Shown: positions 1 through 12,618 of the stretch, piece after piece
How positions within the stretch are numbered: the stretch's first letter is position 1
Layout: every line of letters begins with the position of its first letter
NCBI RefSeq assembly: GCF_019112545.1
Contig: NW_025064881.1
Coordinates: 2,392,591 to 2,456,590 of the forward strand
Source of the DNA: Guyanagaster necrorhizus
Taxonomy: Eukaryota > Basidiomycota > Agaricomycetes > Agaricales > Physalacriaceae
Direction: 5' to 3'
DNA length: 64,000 nt
The notes under the pieces: generated by a model
What the model was told of the DNA's origin: nothing
Database searches by the model: none
Seen by the model: only the letters and a program-made list of their open reading frames with translations
Made by a program: the position numbers and the translations under genes

Positions 1-335
1 GGAATTATTGCATGTTGTCTGATGACATCTGTTAAAGGAGCAGTATGGCACGTACAAAACGCTAGATTCTACATCGGATTCATCCTGTTCGAAGACGGAG
101 CCGATATGGTACTATGAACGTACTTTATCCTCAGAACATGAAGTGCGCAAGACTGGTAGTTGGTGGTAAAGCTGAGCAGCGGGACAGTCGGACTAACATG
201 TTATACATAATAGGCTGCTTACAGATTACCTGAGTCAGCATTAAAATAATCTTTTTCCACTGCTTTCATGTTGTTTCATATTCAAGTCAGCGACGCCGGA
301 TCGCCTCCAAGTCTTCACATTAAATCACTCATTAC
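1..335. other. Upstream intergenic region
   Basis: No coding region or RNA gene is supported here. It ends directly at the CFD1 start codon and presumably holds that gene's promoter and 5' leader. A pyrimidine-rich stretch lies just before the ATG. No clear TATA box was seen. Confidence 0.4.
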
Positions 336-1244
336 ATGGCGTCCCAAGACACTCCTGTTTCCAGGCGTCTCCGGTCTGTCAAGCACATCATCATTGTTCT
401 ATCTGGCAAAGGCGGCGTAGGCAAATCCTCCGTTTCCGCTCAGCTGGCCCTTAGTCTGTATGCCAGTTCGCCTACAGCCCGTGTAGGCATTCTGGATGTC
501 GATCTGACTGGACCCTCGATACCAAGGATGCTAGGTTTGGATGGACATGGTGTTCACCAAAGTACCGACGGATGGGTACCTGTTTACGCCGATGGTAGTG
601 AAGCCAGATTAGCCTGTATGAGCGTCGGCTTCCTGCTTAAGAACAAGGCCGATTCGGTAGTTTGGAGAGGGCCGAAGAAGAATGGTATGATTCGGCAATT
701 TCTGAGCGATGTTCGGTGGGGAGAGCTGGATTACCTTGTTATCGATACTCCTCCCGGTATGTCAAGAGCTTGGGCCATTCCTGCTTTCTGCTGAAGCTTG
801 GTATGATGCCTAGGGACTTCCGACGAGCATTTGTCTCTCCTTGAACACATGGCCCCAGTTCATTCTCAGCTATCGTCCATCATCGTAACTACCCCACAGG
901 CGGTCGCACTCATGGATGTTATCAAGTGTCTGTCATTCACCAAAGCTGTAAATCTCGCTGTGTGGGGTCTCATCGAAAACATGAGCGGCTATGTCTGTCC
1001 GTGCTGTGGAGAGATCAGCAACGTTTTCTCCACGGGTGGAGGAGAGGATATGGCAAGAAAGGAAGGGTTGCCCTTTCTTGGAAGCCTGCCCGTTGACACA
1101 GAGTTGGTGACCTTGCTTGATGCCAGTGAACCGGCGTGGATGGATGGAGCGCCAGGTTTTCGTGTCTTGGAACGGTATAAATCCACGCCTTCGGCTCGGA
1201 TATTCGAGTCTATTGTTCAGAAAATACTGCAAAGTTCTGCCTAG
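336..1244 (+). CDS. CFD1: Cytosolic Fe-S cluster assembly factor CFD1 (NUBP2 type)
   Basis: P-loop scaffold ATPase that, with NBP35, assembles 4Fe-4S clusters in the cytosol for delivery to cytosolic and nuclear apoproteins. Two exons, 336-756 and 814-1244, separated by a 57 nt GT-AG intron (donor GTATGT) that restores the frame and gives 283 residues, close to the yeast protein. Visible motifs: the deviant Walker [11 protein letters not shown] near residue 25, the DVDLTGPS segment, the DTPPG switch (the last Gly codon is split by the intron), and the C-terminal CPCC cluster-binding pair after ENMSGYV. The N-terminal four-cysteine ferredoxin-like domain of NBP35 is absent, which separates CFD1 from NBP35. 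The start is the first ATG in frame. Confidence 0.95.
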
Positions 1245-1948
1245 ACCATGATGGTGAGAGAAATTCCGCGTGTCGCCGGAGTTAGAATGACACTGTTGAC
1301 AGTTTTCGTATTTTCGAAGATATAACCTATAAGCGACGGAGTACTAGCGGCATGAGGTTTGCCTTTCGGGGTTGGCTACCATTGAATGCCCCCGTTTTGC
1401 TGTATGGAAGCCTATCAGTGCTTGCATCAATAAAACTGTCGCGGTCGTCTTCTACGCTCAACAGTAGTGTGGCGATTCTGGTATTAATTTCCGTCTTGAG
1501 CGAAACAGCAAATGGCAGGGTACAGGTATTGGAATAGTTGTCCAGAAGTGTGCCTACAACCCAGGGTGACCTCAACGTGCTGGATGTCGATTGGTAACGG
1601 ATTTAATTTTTTTCTGTGGTGGCGAGGTGCGATAAAGTTTGCCACGCTGCGAATATTGCATCCGAGCAGTGCCCGAAAAGGCAAGTGGTTGAAGTTGGGT
1701 AAACAACGCGTCGACGCCGCTTTCCTCTCTTCTTCTCCTTACTCTCTCCATGCTGTCTTCTTGCCTTTCATACCTCCCTTATTCTAGGTAATTTGTTTTC
1801 AAAGACCCCCATTTCACGACTTTGGCATATTCCACGTTCCATCTTGGAGAATAACGACTGAACGAACAGGTAACGAGGTGCGCTTTGTGTTCGCTTACCC
1901 AAAAAAAAAAACAGTCGAATAACAGGTGTTCTGTATACCCAGTCTATC
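1245..1948. other. Intergenic stretch without a supported gene
   Basis: It holds the CFD1 3' region and the leader of the next gene. Open frames of 61-91 codons overlap on both strands around 1327-1790. The minus frame at 1327-1575 looks somewhat protein-like, but I could not join it to a start codon, splice sites or a family, so no gene is called. An A-run occurs near 1902-1911. Confidence 0.4.
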
Positions 1949-3340
1949 ATGAACGATCGACCATATACACTGCCGGAAGAGGATCCTTTCAATATCACGC
2001 CCTTGGCCATGCAGCGCCATTCAAGCCTGTTCGATAAATGGCTGCAGGAACAGCAGAGGCATGTCACCACCCTGGAGGACATCCCTGATACGCCGATACG
2101 TAAATCGCCTCCTGCTATCCCTGTGCTATCGTCGTATCAGTACCTTGGATATTCTGATCCCATGCATCCGGATGCAAACGGATCGACAGTCACACTGAAT
2201 AGTTACGACTTTGTGGAGGACGATGATATTCCAGCAGAGGCACTAGTGAGATTTTTGATGCTGTTGGCTTGGTCTCTCTGATGACTTGTCTAAGAAATCT
2301 TCAAGTCCACGAAGCGCGCGCTTTTTCCAGACCTCGCGAACGCTCTTTTCGCCCCGATTACCATCGACAACGACAACGACGCCGACTCGTACGTCATTTC
2401 TGTCTCGCGTGGGCGTTGGGTCGACTTCTCGCGAGCACGAACGCTCTTCAAATCTGTCCACCTTGAGCAGTTCCGTTCCCCGGTCGCCCTCAAAATGGCG
2501 TCCAAGCGTCCTCGGCCACTTTTCTTCCCAGGCCTCCGTTCCCCCGTTGGAGAACACCGTCTATGCCCCTTCTCGCCCGAGCCTTTCATCCACCATCACA
2601 ACGACTGTCACTTCTACTTCCGACCTCAGCATCCCGGTGTCCCAGATCTCGTTTGCCGATTCTGTCCGCTTTCAAGGAGTTTCCCACAGCGGTGCATTTT
2701 ATGGCCTTAAGAAAGAGTCGCTCTCTTCGTGCAGTTCGAACTTTGGCGTAGACCCTGTCAAGCCCGTCGTGTCTAAAAAGCTTAGGAAGGCACGGAGTAA
2801 TATCCGGGTGCCACTGTCTACCAGGTACATTGCGGATGCGAATATTCCAACACAAGGAGACGCTGTCGGAGAGTTTGGCGCACGCTTGCTAAAGATGAAT
2901 CCTACCAGTCCTCAGATAGCCTTTTCGGCGTCTGGCAAGGGTGGTACAGTCCCTCGCGTGTCATTCGCCTCTTTGAGTACTTGTAATTCAAAGAAGAAGA
3001 AACTCATCATCGGCGGCATTGGACCTAATGACACGCGGAGATTCCAGGGTGTGCAGCGTTGGTGTGAGGTGAGATCGCATGCTGTCTGCGACCTTCCCTC
3101 TTCTGACCACATCACCCATACAGTCCTTTGGCGAGGTTAGCCAGATCATACGTATGCCAAATGGTGATCTCCATGTATATTTCCGGAGTGCTGAAGTTGC
3201 GGACACGGTGAGTCAGTCATCTTAGGCACCCACCCCTTCTTAGCAGGTTCCCTATATAGGTGTGTCGCCTTCGAGCCAAAGTGTATATAGCCGGCGTTGG
3301 CAGCGTTAATCTGTCATGGTACGCTGGCAATAAACGCTGA
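1949..3340 (+). CDS. Protein with a C-terminal degenerate RRM-like domain, function unknown
   Basis: Modelled exons 1949-2245, 2295-3068, 3124-3207 and 3260-3340 join in frame to 411 residues. The first 300 or so residues are low-complexity, rich in Ser, Thr and Arg, and probably disordered. Near residue 330 the pattern KKLIIGGI (RNP2-like), a helix-like segment, then GDLHVYFRSAE (RNP1-like) and VYIAGVGSVNLSW resemble one RRM fold. This suggests RNA binding but is not diagnostic. The 3' end is uncertain: a donor GTACGC at 3319 could replace the terminal exon and extend the reading frame through exons after 3359 and 3445 to a stop near 3697. I did not recognise an orthologue with a known role. 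Confidence 0.6.
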
Positions 3341-3970
3341 TCAACATATCCACTCTCCAGTCCTGTTTTAGGTGAGCTTCCTCGAAGCAAGATATCTTCC
3401 ATACCAACTAATGGGATTTGCAGTGCCTTGAACCATCTGTACAGCAACCTACCCCGATTTCCCCTCACATCTAATTGGATCTCAACTACGACCTCCTTTA
3501 GAGATACGACCATACATCATGATCAATTATGCCCCATTCTATGAATATTGCCTGACGAACAACATTATGCCGTGAGTGCGAATGATCTTTATCTCCCTTA
3601 TTTAACTGACACTCATCTCAGGCCACCTTATATATGTCACTATTCCCGGAATCCATATTTATCCTACTTTCGTGTGCTGCTTGTCAGCACAAGCTAGTAT
3701 ACAGCCTAATCAATGAACGAACGTTGCATCAGCATCCCCACATCTCTGTCAATGTAGCACCACCCATTCCTGATGCATGGACTTTTACACTACGAGTACA
3801 TATACTTCAATCTACCCTTCCACTCATATCTCGTTTTGTTGTTTGAGTTCGTTCGTGATCGTCTGTACATGTATGTATACTAGTTGTTCAATAAGGATAC
3901 GGATTCATCTGCCTGACTTGTGTCGTGCGATATATTAGTGATAGTGACCGCTTTGGGTAGTAGTCTTTCA
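3341..3970. other. Convergent 3' region, possible alternative 3' exons
   Basis: This lies between two convergent genes. With alternative splicing (donor at 3319, acceptors at 3358 and 3444, intron 3568-3622) the upstream gene could read a Pro/Tyr-rich tail to about 3697. From about 3700 to 3970 I see no coding signal. Confidence 0.35.
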
Positions 3971-6322
3971 CTAAACGAAGTAGGCGTTCGGAACCCTCAC
4001 AGCTGAGCGGATCAAGCGGTTGTCATCCAAGTGCCAGTTGAAATCACTAGGCGAGGGCACCAGTACGCTATGGCTGAACAAAGATATTGAAAAATAAGCC
4101 AAGTAATCACAGAATCAATAAACGCATACTCGTTTCTGAGGTGGTCGGTCATTTCTCTTGATATGAACATCAAGTCGCAATGGTTACAGCGCAACCGAAC
4201 AATCGACAGTATCCCCTCCTGCTGAAGAACACCAAGCTTCCTCTCGGACGCTGCATTGGACTCTAGTACCTCGAAGAGCCTTAATTCTTGTTCGTTTGTG
4301 ACAAGCTTGAGAACGACATCAATGGATTCATGAGTATCGGTGTGGATTGTGTGAAGGATCTATGAAAGAGTTCCAGATTATTCTCATAAAGCAATGCTAT
4401 ACATACGGCCTGCTCCCATCTCATTAATAGCCGTCCATCCCAATCATTCGAACAAGGAATGCAAGTGAATACTGGGTCCCAACTATTCATGTCCTGTGTC
4501 GTTGTTATGCTGGGATCCAGATTACAGACCAACTCGATGAGCTGACATGTGTTTCTCCACTGGCTGGGCACCATATCCGCACGGGTTGACCAAGGTAAAA
4601 TGGGGAGAACGCTCCGTCGCATAACTGTCTCATCGTCATCTAAACCGTTTGGAACGAGCCACCCAACCGTTGTGCATGAATGCGATAGGATACGAGGATA
4701 GGAAATGTATTTCTTGCAGGAACGGCAGAGGAATGTCGTCGTTGCAAGATGGAGGTGTGATTTGTCTTGATTGACTTCTTTCATCAGAAGGCCTATCTCT
4801 GTGTCTGCCGTCTCCTTCCATTGCTTTGAATAGTCTGAAAAGCGCGCGAAGGCGTCTGAAAAGCTTGCTTCCGTGAGCTCTTGGGTAATAGGTGTGCCGA
4901 CAATGATTGTCTTAACTGGAGGGGAGATTAGGGCATCGACAGGACTAGGATATGGTGTGGAGGAAGGTTGAGTAGCCAAGAAAGCCTTGTAGAGTCTTGT
5001 GAAGAGTTTGGATCGGGTACCTAGGGTTCGAAGTCTCTCAGCGAGAAGACGACTAGCCTTTAGCTCTTCCATATACGTGACAATGGCCATTTCTATACCA
5101 GCCCAGACTGAAGGTAAATATAAGCCAGGGATATGATGTAGTAGAACCGGGACACACTTCGATCAGTCAGTGGCCTTGGTTGCCATATAAGTTTGTGTGA
5201 AAGCAGAGCAGCAGGGTCCGTTTTCTCGATCTCTTCTGCCCAACCGAGGGTTCTTAATCTATCTGATATACTGCAAACAAATCAGGGTATCGTTTCAGCA
5301 ATATGCTCGAAACTTACTCTTTAAGCCTTTTGAATCGAATAGCCAAAAGCTCTTTGCCACGACGTTCAACCCGGCTCTGGTACCAGGATTCGCATTTCTC
5401 TGCGTGCTAGATGATATCATGACATTCAGTTTACGTCGAGGTAATTAAATCACCAATATAATGCACCTCCTTAATATTTTTATAGGCCATCTTAGCATTC
5501 TCACGCCACTTCTGCAGTTGCTCGGAATCATCTTTAACGTTCCCATAAGATTGCTTCAGCTTTTGAGTATACAGACGATGGTATCGAAAGTACACTACAT
5601 AATTAGTGAAAGTGTAGCGAGAAGAAAACTAGTAAACTCACTTGCTCTTCCGTCATCCATAGAAACGAGGGGGTTGTAGAGCCGCCACGGTGAATCAATT
5701 TGTGGACTCATCCAATCTATAAAACTGCCAAGATGCATCATAAGTAATTCTAAAGAATGAGACCTGAACGTACTCTGGTGAAGTAAGGAAGCATTTCTTG
5801 CAAAGGCGTGTGCGTGTTTCCCATTGCGCTCGTCGAGCAGGCTTCAGACAGGACTGACAGTATGTCCCGAAGAGCAGTTGAGCATATTGCGCCTCGTTTA
5901 GATCTGGCGGTATATCTGGTAAGCCATCGACATTAGAACGAGCTGTCTTCCAAACTGATCTAGCAGAATCCTGTAGGAGTAGATGTCGGAGTTGCTTGCT
6001 CGTTCTTGATAGTTGTAACAAGTCCAGGGGGTCCAGGTGTCCGAAAACCTATGAGCTCAAGGTGAAATGCCATGTTTCAACTGGTAGAAATGAATGTGCT
6101 GACTTCATATACAACATCTAGAGGGACATCCTTCATCATTCGAAGAAACCCCCGGAGGTTTCGCCTCTTTTTCACTACTGGGCCATTCGGACCACTAGCA
6201 GTAGCTGGCCGTTTCAAAGGCAAGTCAAGGGGAACATCCCGGGCATCATCGTCGTCAGAGTCCAAGTCGATGGCATACGATTTCCTGGTCACATTCCGGG
6301 TTGAGCGGCGCACGGACTTCAT
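3971..6322 (-). CDS. F-box protein with zinc-binding cysteine motifs
   Basis: Nine exons (6322-6104, 6048-5774, 5724-5642, 5594-5467, 5406-5318, 5270-5158, 5107-4407, 4359-4130, 4073-3971) sum to 646 residues in frame. After a basic, acidic-patched N-terminus with a likely nuclear signal (VKKRRN), residues about 65-110 read as an F-box: DVPLDVVYEVFGHLDPLDLL, then LSRTSKQLRHLLL. It is followed by paired cysteines YCQSCLKPA and RLCKKCF, and near the C-terminus by CRSC and CNHC with His residues, suggesting small zinc sites. This layout is common in mushroom F-box proteins. The F-box would bind Skp1 in an SCF ubiquitin ligase; the substrate is unknown. An upstream in-frame ATG at 6373 is possible. 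The lipase remnant lies head to head with it. Confidence 0.8.
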
Positions 6323-6587
6323 GGTCGTAAAGCAAGGGAAGCACCGCACCGGATGTGCCGAAGTTTTATTCACCGTGCGAACAAATGGAATAAAATAGGA
6401 AATCTTTTTGCTGTTTACAGAATTGCTGACGTCACTCCTTTTTTTTGGTGAATGCCTCCGCTTGATTGGCAGGCGTCAGTGCTATGAATTGTTACAAAGC
6501 TCGCAGGAATGTCTCTGGGCCTGTATTTATCACACGCTCATCACTTTTGCCCACCGTGTAAATAGCACACCATCATACCGCAGCAGA

Positions 6588-8089
6588 TGATGCCCTTGTA
6601 TGGGGAAACTTCGAGCAGTACCTCAATGCTTCCCGCTCGGAGGCCAGGTGAATACTTATTCATATACCCGCAGATTTTCAGCTCTCATCACTTCTTCAAG
6701 TTATACAAGTGTAGGACCCGCAAGTTCTCTGCATGACCTGTCAGGGCCTGTGAGCTTTACTATCAGCTGATGGGTGGAACGGGTACCTTTCTCTTCAGCT
6801 TCAGAGCAGAACACTCATAATGCCTCACTATTCAGCGGACTACGGCGAACAGCATATCAAAACCCATAGACATGGTCGATACGGCCATAAGCATAACGAA
6901 GGTCTTTATCCACAATGGTCAAGAGATAATCCGCTTCATTTCTTCGGCCACTCTATAGTAATTATTCAATATGAAGTTGTCCCCACTTCTCATAATTGTC
7001 ACGTCTGTATCAGGGAGGCCCCATGATAATCAAACTACAATATCTTTTGAAACAAGGCTATTTTGGAGGACACGATCACCCAGATATGGTCTTGTCAATC
7101 ACAACCGGTAAGTTTCCGAATGAAAAGCTTAGCGGAGAAACACCTCATGGCGTGTTTTCAGTTTCCTCTCCTTTTAGAAGCACACCTATCGTCTACACTC
7201 TTGGCGAACATATAAACGCCACGCCCGCCGTGCGCCCAGGGTCCGTCGGGGATCTCATAGCGAAGGCTGTTCATCTAATCATCTACCTCAATCCGTTTTT
7301 GCCTGAATCCCTCGATATTTGGCATTCAGAATCATGTTCACTTTCATTTCATGAAATACCCTTCTCTGGATTTCTCCGAGAATTCTGGAAGACCTCTTGG
7401 GCAACAAGCCGAGACGCAGCTCCATTTGATGTTACCTTCATGGCCGCGGACGAGAGGGAGGCTAAAATGGAAGGCGAACCTAATCCAGGGACATTCTACG
7501 AGAGCTTTGCGACATTCATGGTAAGTATATCTATCTATACGTTCCTCGGAGAAAAGGGACATAGAACTAAGTGTTTTAACTCTAGACGCACAAAGACGTC
7601 CGCCACAATACACATAAGCCAGCCTTCAAATACTTGATTTCGGTCCTCCCAATGTACCTGATGTCTCAACACATTGCAAAGTTTGATTTAAGCAGCGTTT
7701 TGCCGGTACCGTCATTCCTGCAAGTGGAAGGGAGAGATCTGAGCGGGGAAACCCGTATGGACCGTGCATGTGCGGACGCCAAACCTAGTCGAAACGGGCA
7801 CGGATCTGACGTTGAGGAGGGGTTATACGGGAGAAAACTTTTGCTGGTAGAAATAGGCGATGAATATCGGGTAAATGACGGTGTGGTACCGGTCTTTTCT
7901 CAATGGCATCCTCTACCATGCAGGTAAGCAAATCTCCATTAAAAACAGCGGTGCTTTGACATCATCAAAACCTCCAGAATGACGAAGTGTCGGCATTACC
8001 CTGCGGACCGACTTTCGAAACCTTTGGTTCCGGAACTTGGCGTGCGGCAAATATAGGAAGTTGCTGACGCCACCCACGCTTCTGGATAG
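6588..8089 (+). pseudogene. Decaying secreted-type lipase (bacterial family I.5-like alpha/beta hydrolase)
   Basis: Family segments occur in the right order: WGNFEQYLN (about 6600), VGPASSLHD (about 6712), then ACELYYQLMGGT, DYGEQH and HRHGRYG, the nucleophile GHSIGG (the intron after GHSI ends near 7010), GGHDHPDMVLSITT, SSPFRSTPIVY, DVTF, DEYRVNDGVVPVFSQWHP and finally DATH with the presumed catalytic His. Several introns are well formed (for example 7108-7161). However, the reading frame breaks at about 6735-6742 between LHD and ACEL with no room for an intron, a TAG at 8054-8056 stops the frame just before the catalytic His segment, a second stop follows at 8087, and no start codon or N-terminal exon can be joined. 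It was probably a triacylglycerol lipase; sequencing error is the alternative. Confidence 0.7.
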
Positions 8090-8693
8090 AGGTCGGTAAC
8101 TGGTTACGAAAGACCGATGGGGTTCAAGACCTGAGGAATTAACTCTAGGAACAAACCATTCCAACTTGTAGTACTGCTGACAACGAGACAGAACATGATA
8201 CAACATTATACTATACAGATAATGAAAGTGAGTGCATGATGTAGGATGTGGGAAAATGAAGGTATGATACAGTACAGAGCGTCTTGACAAGAGCATGAGA
8301 GTGGATGTGATGAGCTTGAAATGCGAGATGATATGTACAGTAACAGAAACATATGCACATGCAATCCATAGTACATGACTTGGATAGACAACTTTTGTTC
8401 GCACAGGGCGAAAGAAGAACATTAAAATGTGCACGTGGCAAAGAAAAAGATAACAGAAAACAGAATACGACATTGGCTGTAAAGATCGTGGTGGTAGACG
8501 TGTGCAAAATATGAGACAGGAAATCTGAAAGGATAACAAGATATAAGAAACCGAAGAGATGAACGGTCCAAAACAAGGTGTTTTTTTGTGTTTATGTGCA
8601 GCGAAAATGAGTGAGGAAGGCGAAGATCACGGAAGGAAATGAAAAAAAGAGACGAATGAAATCGAAAGGAAAGATGTGTGCAGCAGATATTAC
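8090..8693. other. Intergenic or 3' UTR region, AT-rich on the minus strand
   Basis: It follows the stop codon of the minus-strand RRM gene and probably contains its 3' UTR. Open frames on the minus strand (up to 208 codons) have very biased composition (many Ser, His, Tyr, Phe), lack any recognisable family, and look like chance. Confidence 0.4.
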
Positions 8694-11600
8694 CTAGAAT
8701 TGAACGGGAAAAGGTACTGTGTGCTGTGGCTGAGCTAGGCCCACATTATTGCCGTTCGGTCGACTGTGGCGATTTGAAAGAGGTCGATTGCTGTTCCTAT
8801 TGGGATTGAACTGCTGGTCTCGACGGCCGGTGTTTCGCCTCAACGATGGATTAAGGTGATTGGCACTAAGATCATGGCTTGCACGAAATGTGGTTGCACT
8901 CGGAAGAGGCATAGGCCCGGATGGGGTCATCGCCTGATGGGATCCCGAAGCGGGAAAGGCAATGGTGGGTTGACTGGCTGGTATCCAACCCATGCCTCCC
9001 GGAGGCGCTAGCATTTGACGAACTTGCATAGACATCCTCGGAGGTACTTGGCTGGGGGCTCCGTAAGTGGGTGCAGGGGGCGGAGTCCAGTTCATGGTCT
9101 GCACTGGAGCTTGACCGCTGTTAGACGGAGTAGGAACTTGCCCGCCCGTCATGTATTGGTCGATGGCTTCAGGTTGGTAGACTGCGATGAGAGTACCTTG
9201 ATCGTTTTGTATGAATCCTGTTGGTATCACAGGAGGCTGCTGCACCTGCGTTTGTTGAGGCGCTGACGAATCAGCGTTATGAGTCGGCCTCGAGGGGAAG
9301 GCAGGGTAGGGAATATATGCCTGAAACGCCATCAATAAGCGCAACGATAAGAAACCTGCCGATACGTACACCATACATGCCCATGGCCCACAAATTTTGG
9401 GGCGTAGACACGGGTCCATTGGCATCAGAACCTGTGGCGCTTGAATATCCCGGAGCAGAAGGATGGGAAACAGCATATCCGGCTTGAATGGCAGGGCCTG
9501 AGAAATAAGGAACTGGGTACTGCATATGTGGAGTGTAAGGTTGAACCCAAGGCGGAGGCGGATAATACGTTCCAGCTGGCACCGGGTACTGAATACCAGC
9601 ACCACTAGCACCAGGAAAAGGCACACCAGGATTAAGATTGACTGGTGACGAGGTCTCTGTCGGTGACGGCTCGAGAGCATCATACCATTCGCGATAGTTC
9701 TCGGTCGGCGGTGGCGCTTCCATTGTCCCAAGAATTTTCGCTGCTTCTTGATCATGAACCGCGGTCGACACAGTCTCCGTATCGCTCGGAACCTCAGAAG
9801 TCCTCTTGGGTGCCGTATCTTCTGGTTGAGTGCCCACGTCGAAAGACGATGGCGCGTCGGTATCGACGGAAGGCATTCTCGATGTTTCCCCTGGAGCTAC
9901 CACGTCGGTCCGATGGCTATGCTCCCTATGATGGTGCATTTCATTCGTCTCACCGTAAGGCCGATGAGACATAACGTTGTGGTAAGGGTAACGTCCACGC
10001 CCTCGGCCATATTTCCAGCTACTACGGGGCGGGTTACAATCCCGAAGTTGAACACGCATGGCACGACCCTCGTAAACTCGATTGTGCTATCATCGTAAGA
10101 GTCAGTAAGTATAGCTAACTTCGAGGAAAAAGAACAACAACCTCCTCAAAAACAGCGCGAGCAGGCGATTCGGTGTTGTCGAACTTCACGAAAGCAAAGG
10201 CGGCGCGGCCATTCACTGAATTTCGTAATCAGCGAAGATTTGTGTGGCGCTGTCGCAGTAAGAACCTACCTGGCCTGACCACCTTGACGCTCTCTAGCCC
10301 ACCGAACTTGCGGAAGAAGTTGCTGACCTTTTCTTCATCCCAAGCGCCCGGACCATACATCTCCAACCCCCCGACGAACAAGGTAGTCGGATCCAGTAAC
10401 CTATCTTCACGGTTATGGTCCTCTGGATAGCCGTCCTTGTCCTTTGAGTCATACCCATTGAACGAAACTATGCCATGCAAGTCACCGATCGTGCTGGGAG
10501 GTGTCGCGGGAAACATAACTCCGGGGGTCCGAGGTGTGATGGGAGACATCCCCAACCCAGGAGTCGGAGGCATATCCAACTCTTGCTCGATGTCTTGGTA
10601 CCTCGCCGAGTTCTCTTCTTTTTCGGCAGCGAAGGATTCTTCCGACATATCGTACGTGACGTGAGGCGTGTCGGACAAGGAAACGGGCCCCATGGTAGAT
10701 GCCAACCTAAGGGTTCGACCGCAACGCGAGCACGTTATTAGTAACAATCAAGTTCTGACGGAAGCCGAGAACCGCTCACCCATCAATCTCTCTGGTATCT
10801 CCTTTATCTTCTCTCTCGTCTTCTGCCTTCTTTCCACCCCAAACGCCACTGAAATCTGTTTTGCGTTCCTTAACAAGAGGAGGAAAGTCCATTTCATTCC
10901 ACTCGCCCTGTGATGATCCCGAAATAGGCATCGAAGTATCGACGAGAGTGGAGTTCATGGAGGGAAAAGTTGATTCCCCTTTACAAGCAGCTTGAGGCAA
11001 TGCCTTCCACACTCCAACACTCCCCGTGGCACGACCGTATTCCTCAGTTGTGGTAGAGTTCCTTCGAGATCCGCTAGACAGAGATGCGGCGAGCGGGCTG
11101 CTCATGTGGCCCTGGTCGTGCAAATACATCGGGTACAGGGCGGCATTGGAAGAAGGGGAGCGATTCTGATAAGGAGATTGTCGTCCATGAAAAGTAGGTT
11201 GGTGTGCCCAGGTCACCGTCAGATGCGGGACTCGACGAAGAGTCTATAATTCTTGAAGCGTTAACAGCGGATCTGATGCGAAGATGGGCGTTCTTACCAT
11301 CAGTGCACTGATGCAATCATCCCTGTGCGCCCATTTCACCTCAAAACAACGAGTATCCATAGAAGCGGACCGAGGGCCGTCGTGGGGATAAGGATAATGT
11401 TTTCGAAGACTGTCATATTCAGAATCTATGTAAAATGTCAGAAAAGTACATAGAACTTGAATCGCGTCACCTGTTGCGTCTTCAGCCTTATATGGCTGGA
11501 ACTGTTCTAGTGGCCCGAAATGAAAACAAATCGTCTTGATAGTCTGAACAACATATTCAGTATTGTCATTGAATGCAAGTAGGAAAGAGCTGAAGCAAGG

Positions 11601-12618
11601 GAATTTTGGCCACCGCCGAATGCTTTCGACTCCTGGAAGGAAGGGCGAAAAGGAACGTTTACTCACTTCAGCATCACACGTAACTGGCTGTAGATGCAAT
11701 ACTTGATCACCACAAGAGTCGCCACTGAAACGGCTTTTGAACGCAGAAGCTCGGTTCTCAGCTTCGATTGCTTCTGCATTGTATAGAAGGGCTAGATATC
11801 TGGCGGGATGTATTAGATTGGCGCTCCCAAATGAAAAGCGGGCTGAACTTGGAATTTCTTGGCCTCCACAGTCTCATGGCGTAGGGGAGGTCCAGTTCTA
11901 CATGTTTTCCCCGATTATGTTCCCCGGGGACAGCGTCGCGATCCGCGATAGGGATAAATTGCATCGGTGTGCTAAGAACAGACTCTAAGTACGGAATGGT
12001 ATTAAATTATTGAAGAACGAACCGATAAGATAACAACAAGGTCCTAAAGGCTCTTGCCGGCTCATAGCGCAAGTGGCGACCCAAGAAAGGCTTAGGCTCT
12101 ATGGAATGAAGAGTGTGTATAAGGCTAGTCGCGGCCGCTGCGTCCTGAGGACGAAGCAATCAGAAAGAAAGCCAGAACACGACACTGCAAAGAAGATAGG
12201 GTGCATATATGCGGTGGAAAAGAGACAAACCTCGCATTGCACGAAAGCGCAGACACCGCCTTTGGAGTCGCGAACTACCTTTACGTTCTTGACCTGTGCA
12301 TGTTCCGATAGGTGCAGAGATAATAAACGGGCCAATTCCGGCTGGTCAATGTTGCCGGGAAGACTGGAACACACGGTAAGAACTGCTGTGAGCGATGAAT
12401 GAAAACTAGTACCTTCCGACAAAAACGCTGGCGTCATGAGGCATTTTCTGTTCTTTCTGCCTGTTTGACGCGTCAAAAGGAGCTTGACTGCCGTTGGCAG
12501 TTTCAACGTCACGCGAGGAGTGGTTGAAAGAGCTCGGAGAGAGTGGTGGGGAAGTTGAAGGGAGCGAATCAAAACGAGTTCCCCAAGCGCGTGAAGCAGT
12601 CGAAGACTTTGCTGGCAT
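8694..12618 (-). CDS. Large multi-RRM RNA-binding protein
   Basis: Twelve exons (12618-12413, 12363-12231, 12144-12023, 11971-11849, 11799-11667, 11543-11471, 11425-11298, 11243-10780, 10706-10270, 10215-10142, 10086-9370, 9320-8694) sum to 1078 residues. RRM1 starts near residue 62 (ASVFVGSLPGNID, then GGVCAFVQCE). A second, weaker RRM-like stretch surrounds TIKTICFHFGPLE. The last RRM, about residues 570-650, reads TTLFVGGLEMYGPGAWDEEK, then RAAFAFVKFDNTESPARAV. The C-terminal 400 residues are Pro/Gln/Tyr-rich and probably disordered, ending in an Arg/Asn-rich segment. Likely a cytoplasmic or nuclear mRNA-binding regulator; no specific orthologue recognised. The 123 nt intron 11544-11666 is a multiple of three and stop-free, so retention would insert 41 residues. 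Confidence 0.8.

Noticed and set aside
45..65. ATG followed by MARTK, the start of histone H3
   Set aside because: The frame ends after six codons, no intron donor follows at the right place, and no H3 sequence occurs nearby. A chance match.
1327..1575. 82-codon minus-strand frame downstream of CFD1
   Set aside because: Some protein-like character, but no start, splice context or family. The plus strand is also open there.
7913..8576. Overlapping minus-strand frames of 121 and 208 codons
   Set aside because: Biased composition rich in Ser, His, Tyr and Phe, no motif, and position in the 3' region of the RRM gene indicate non-coding sequence.
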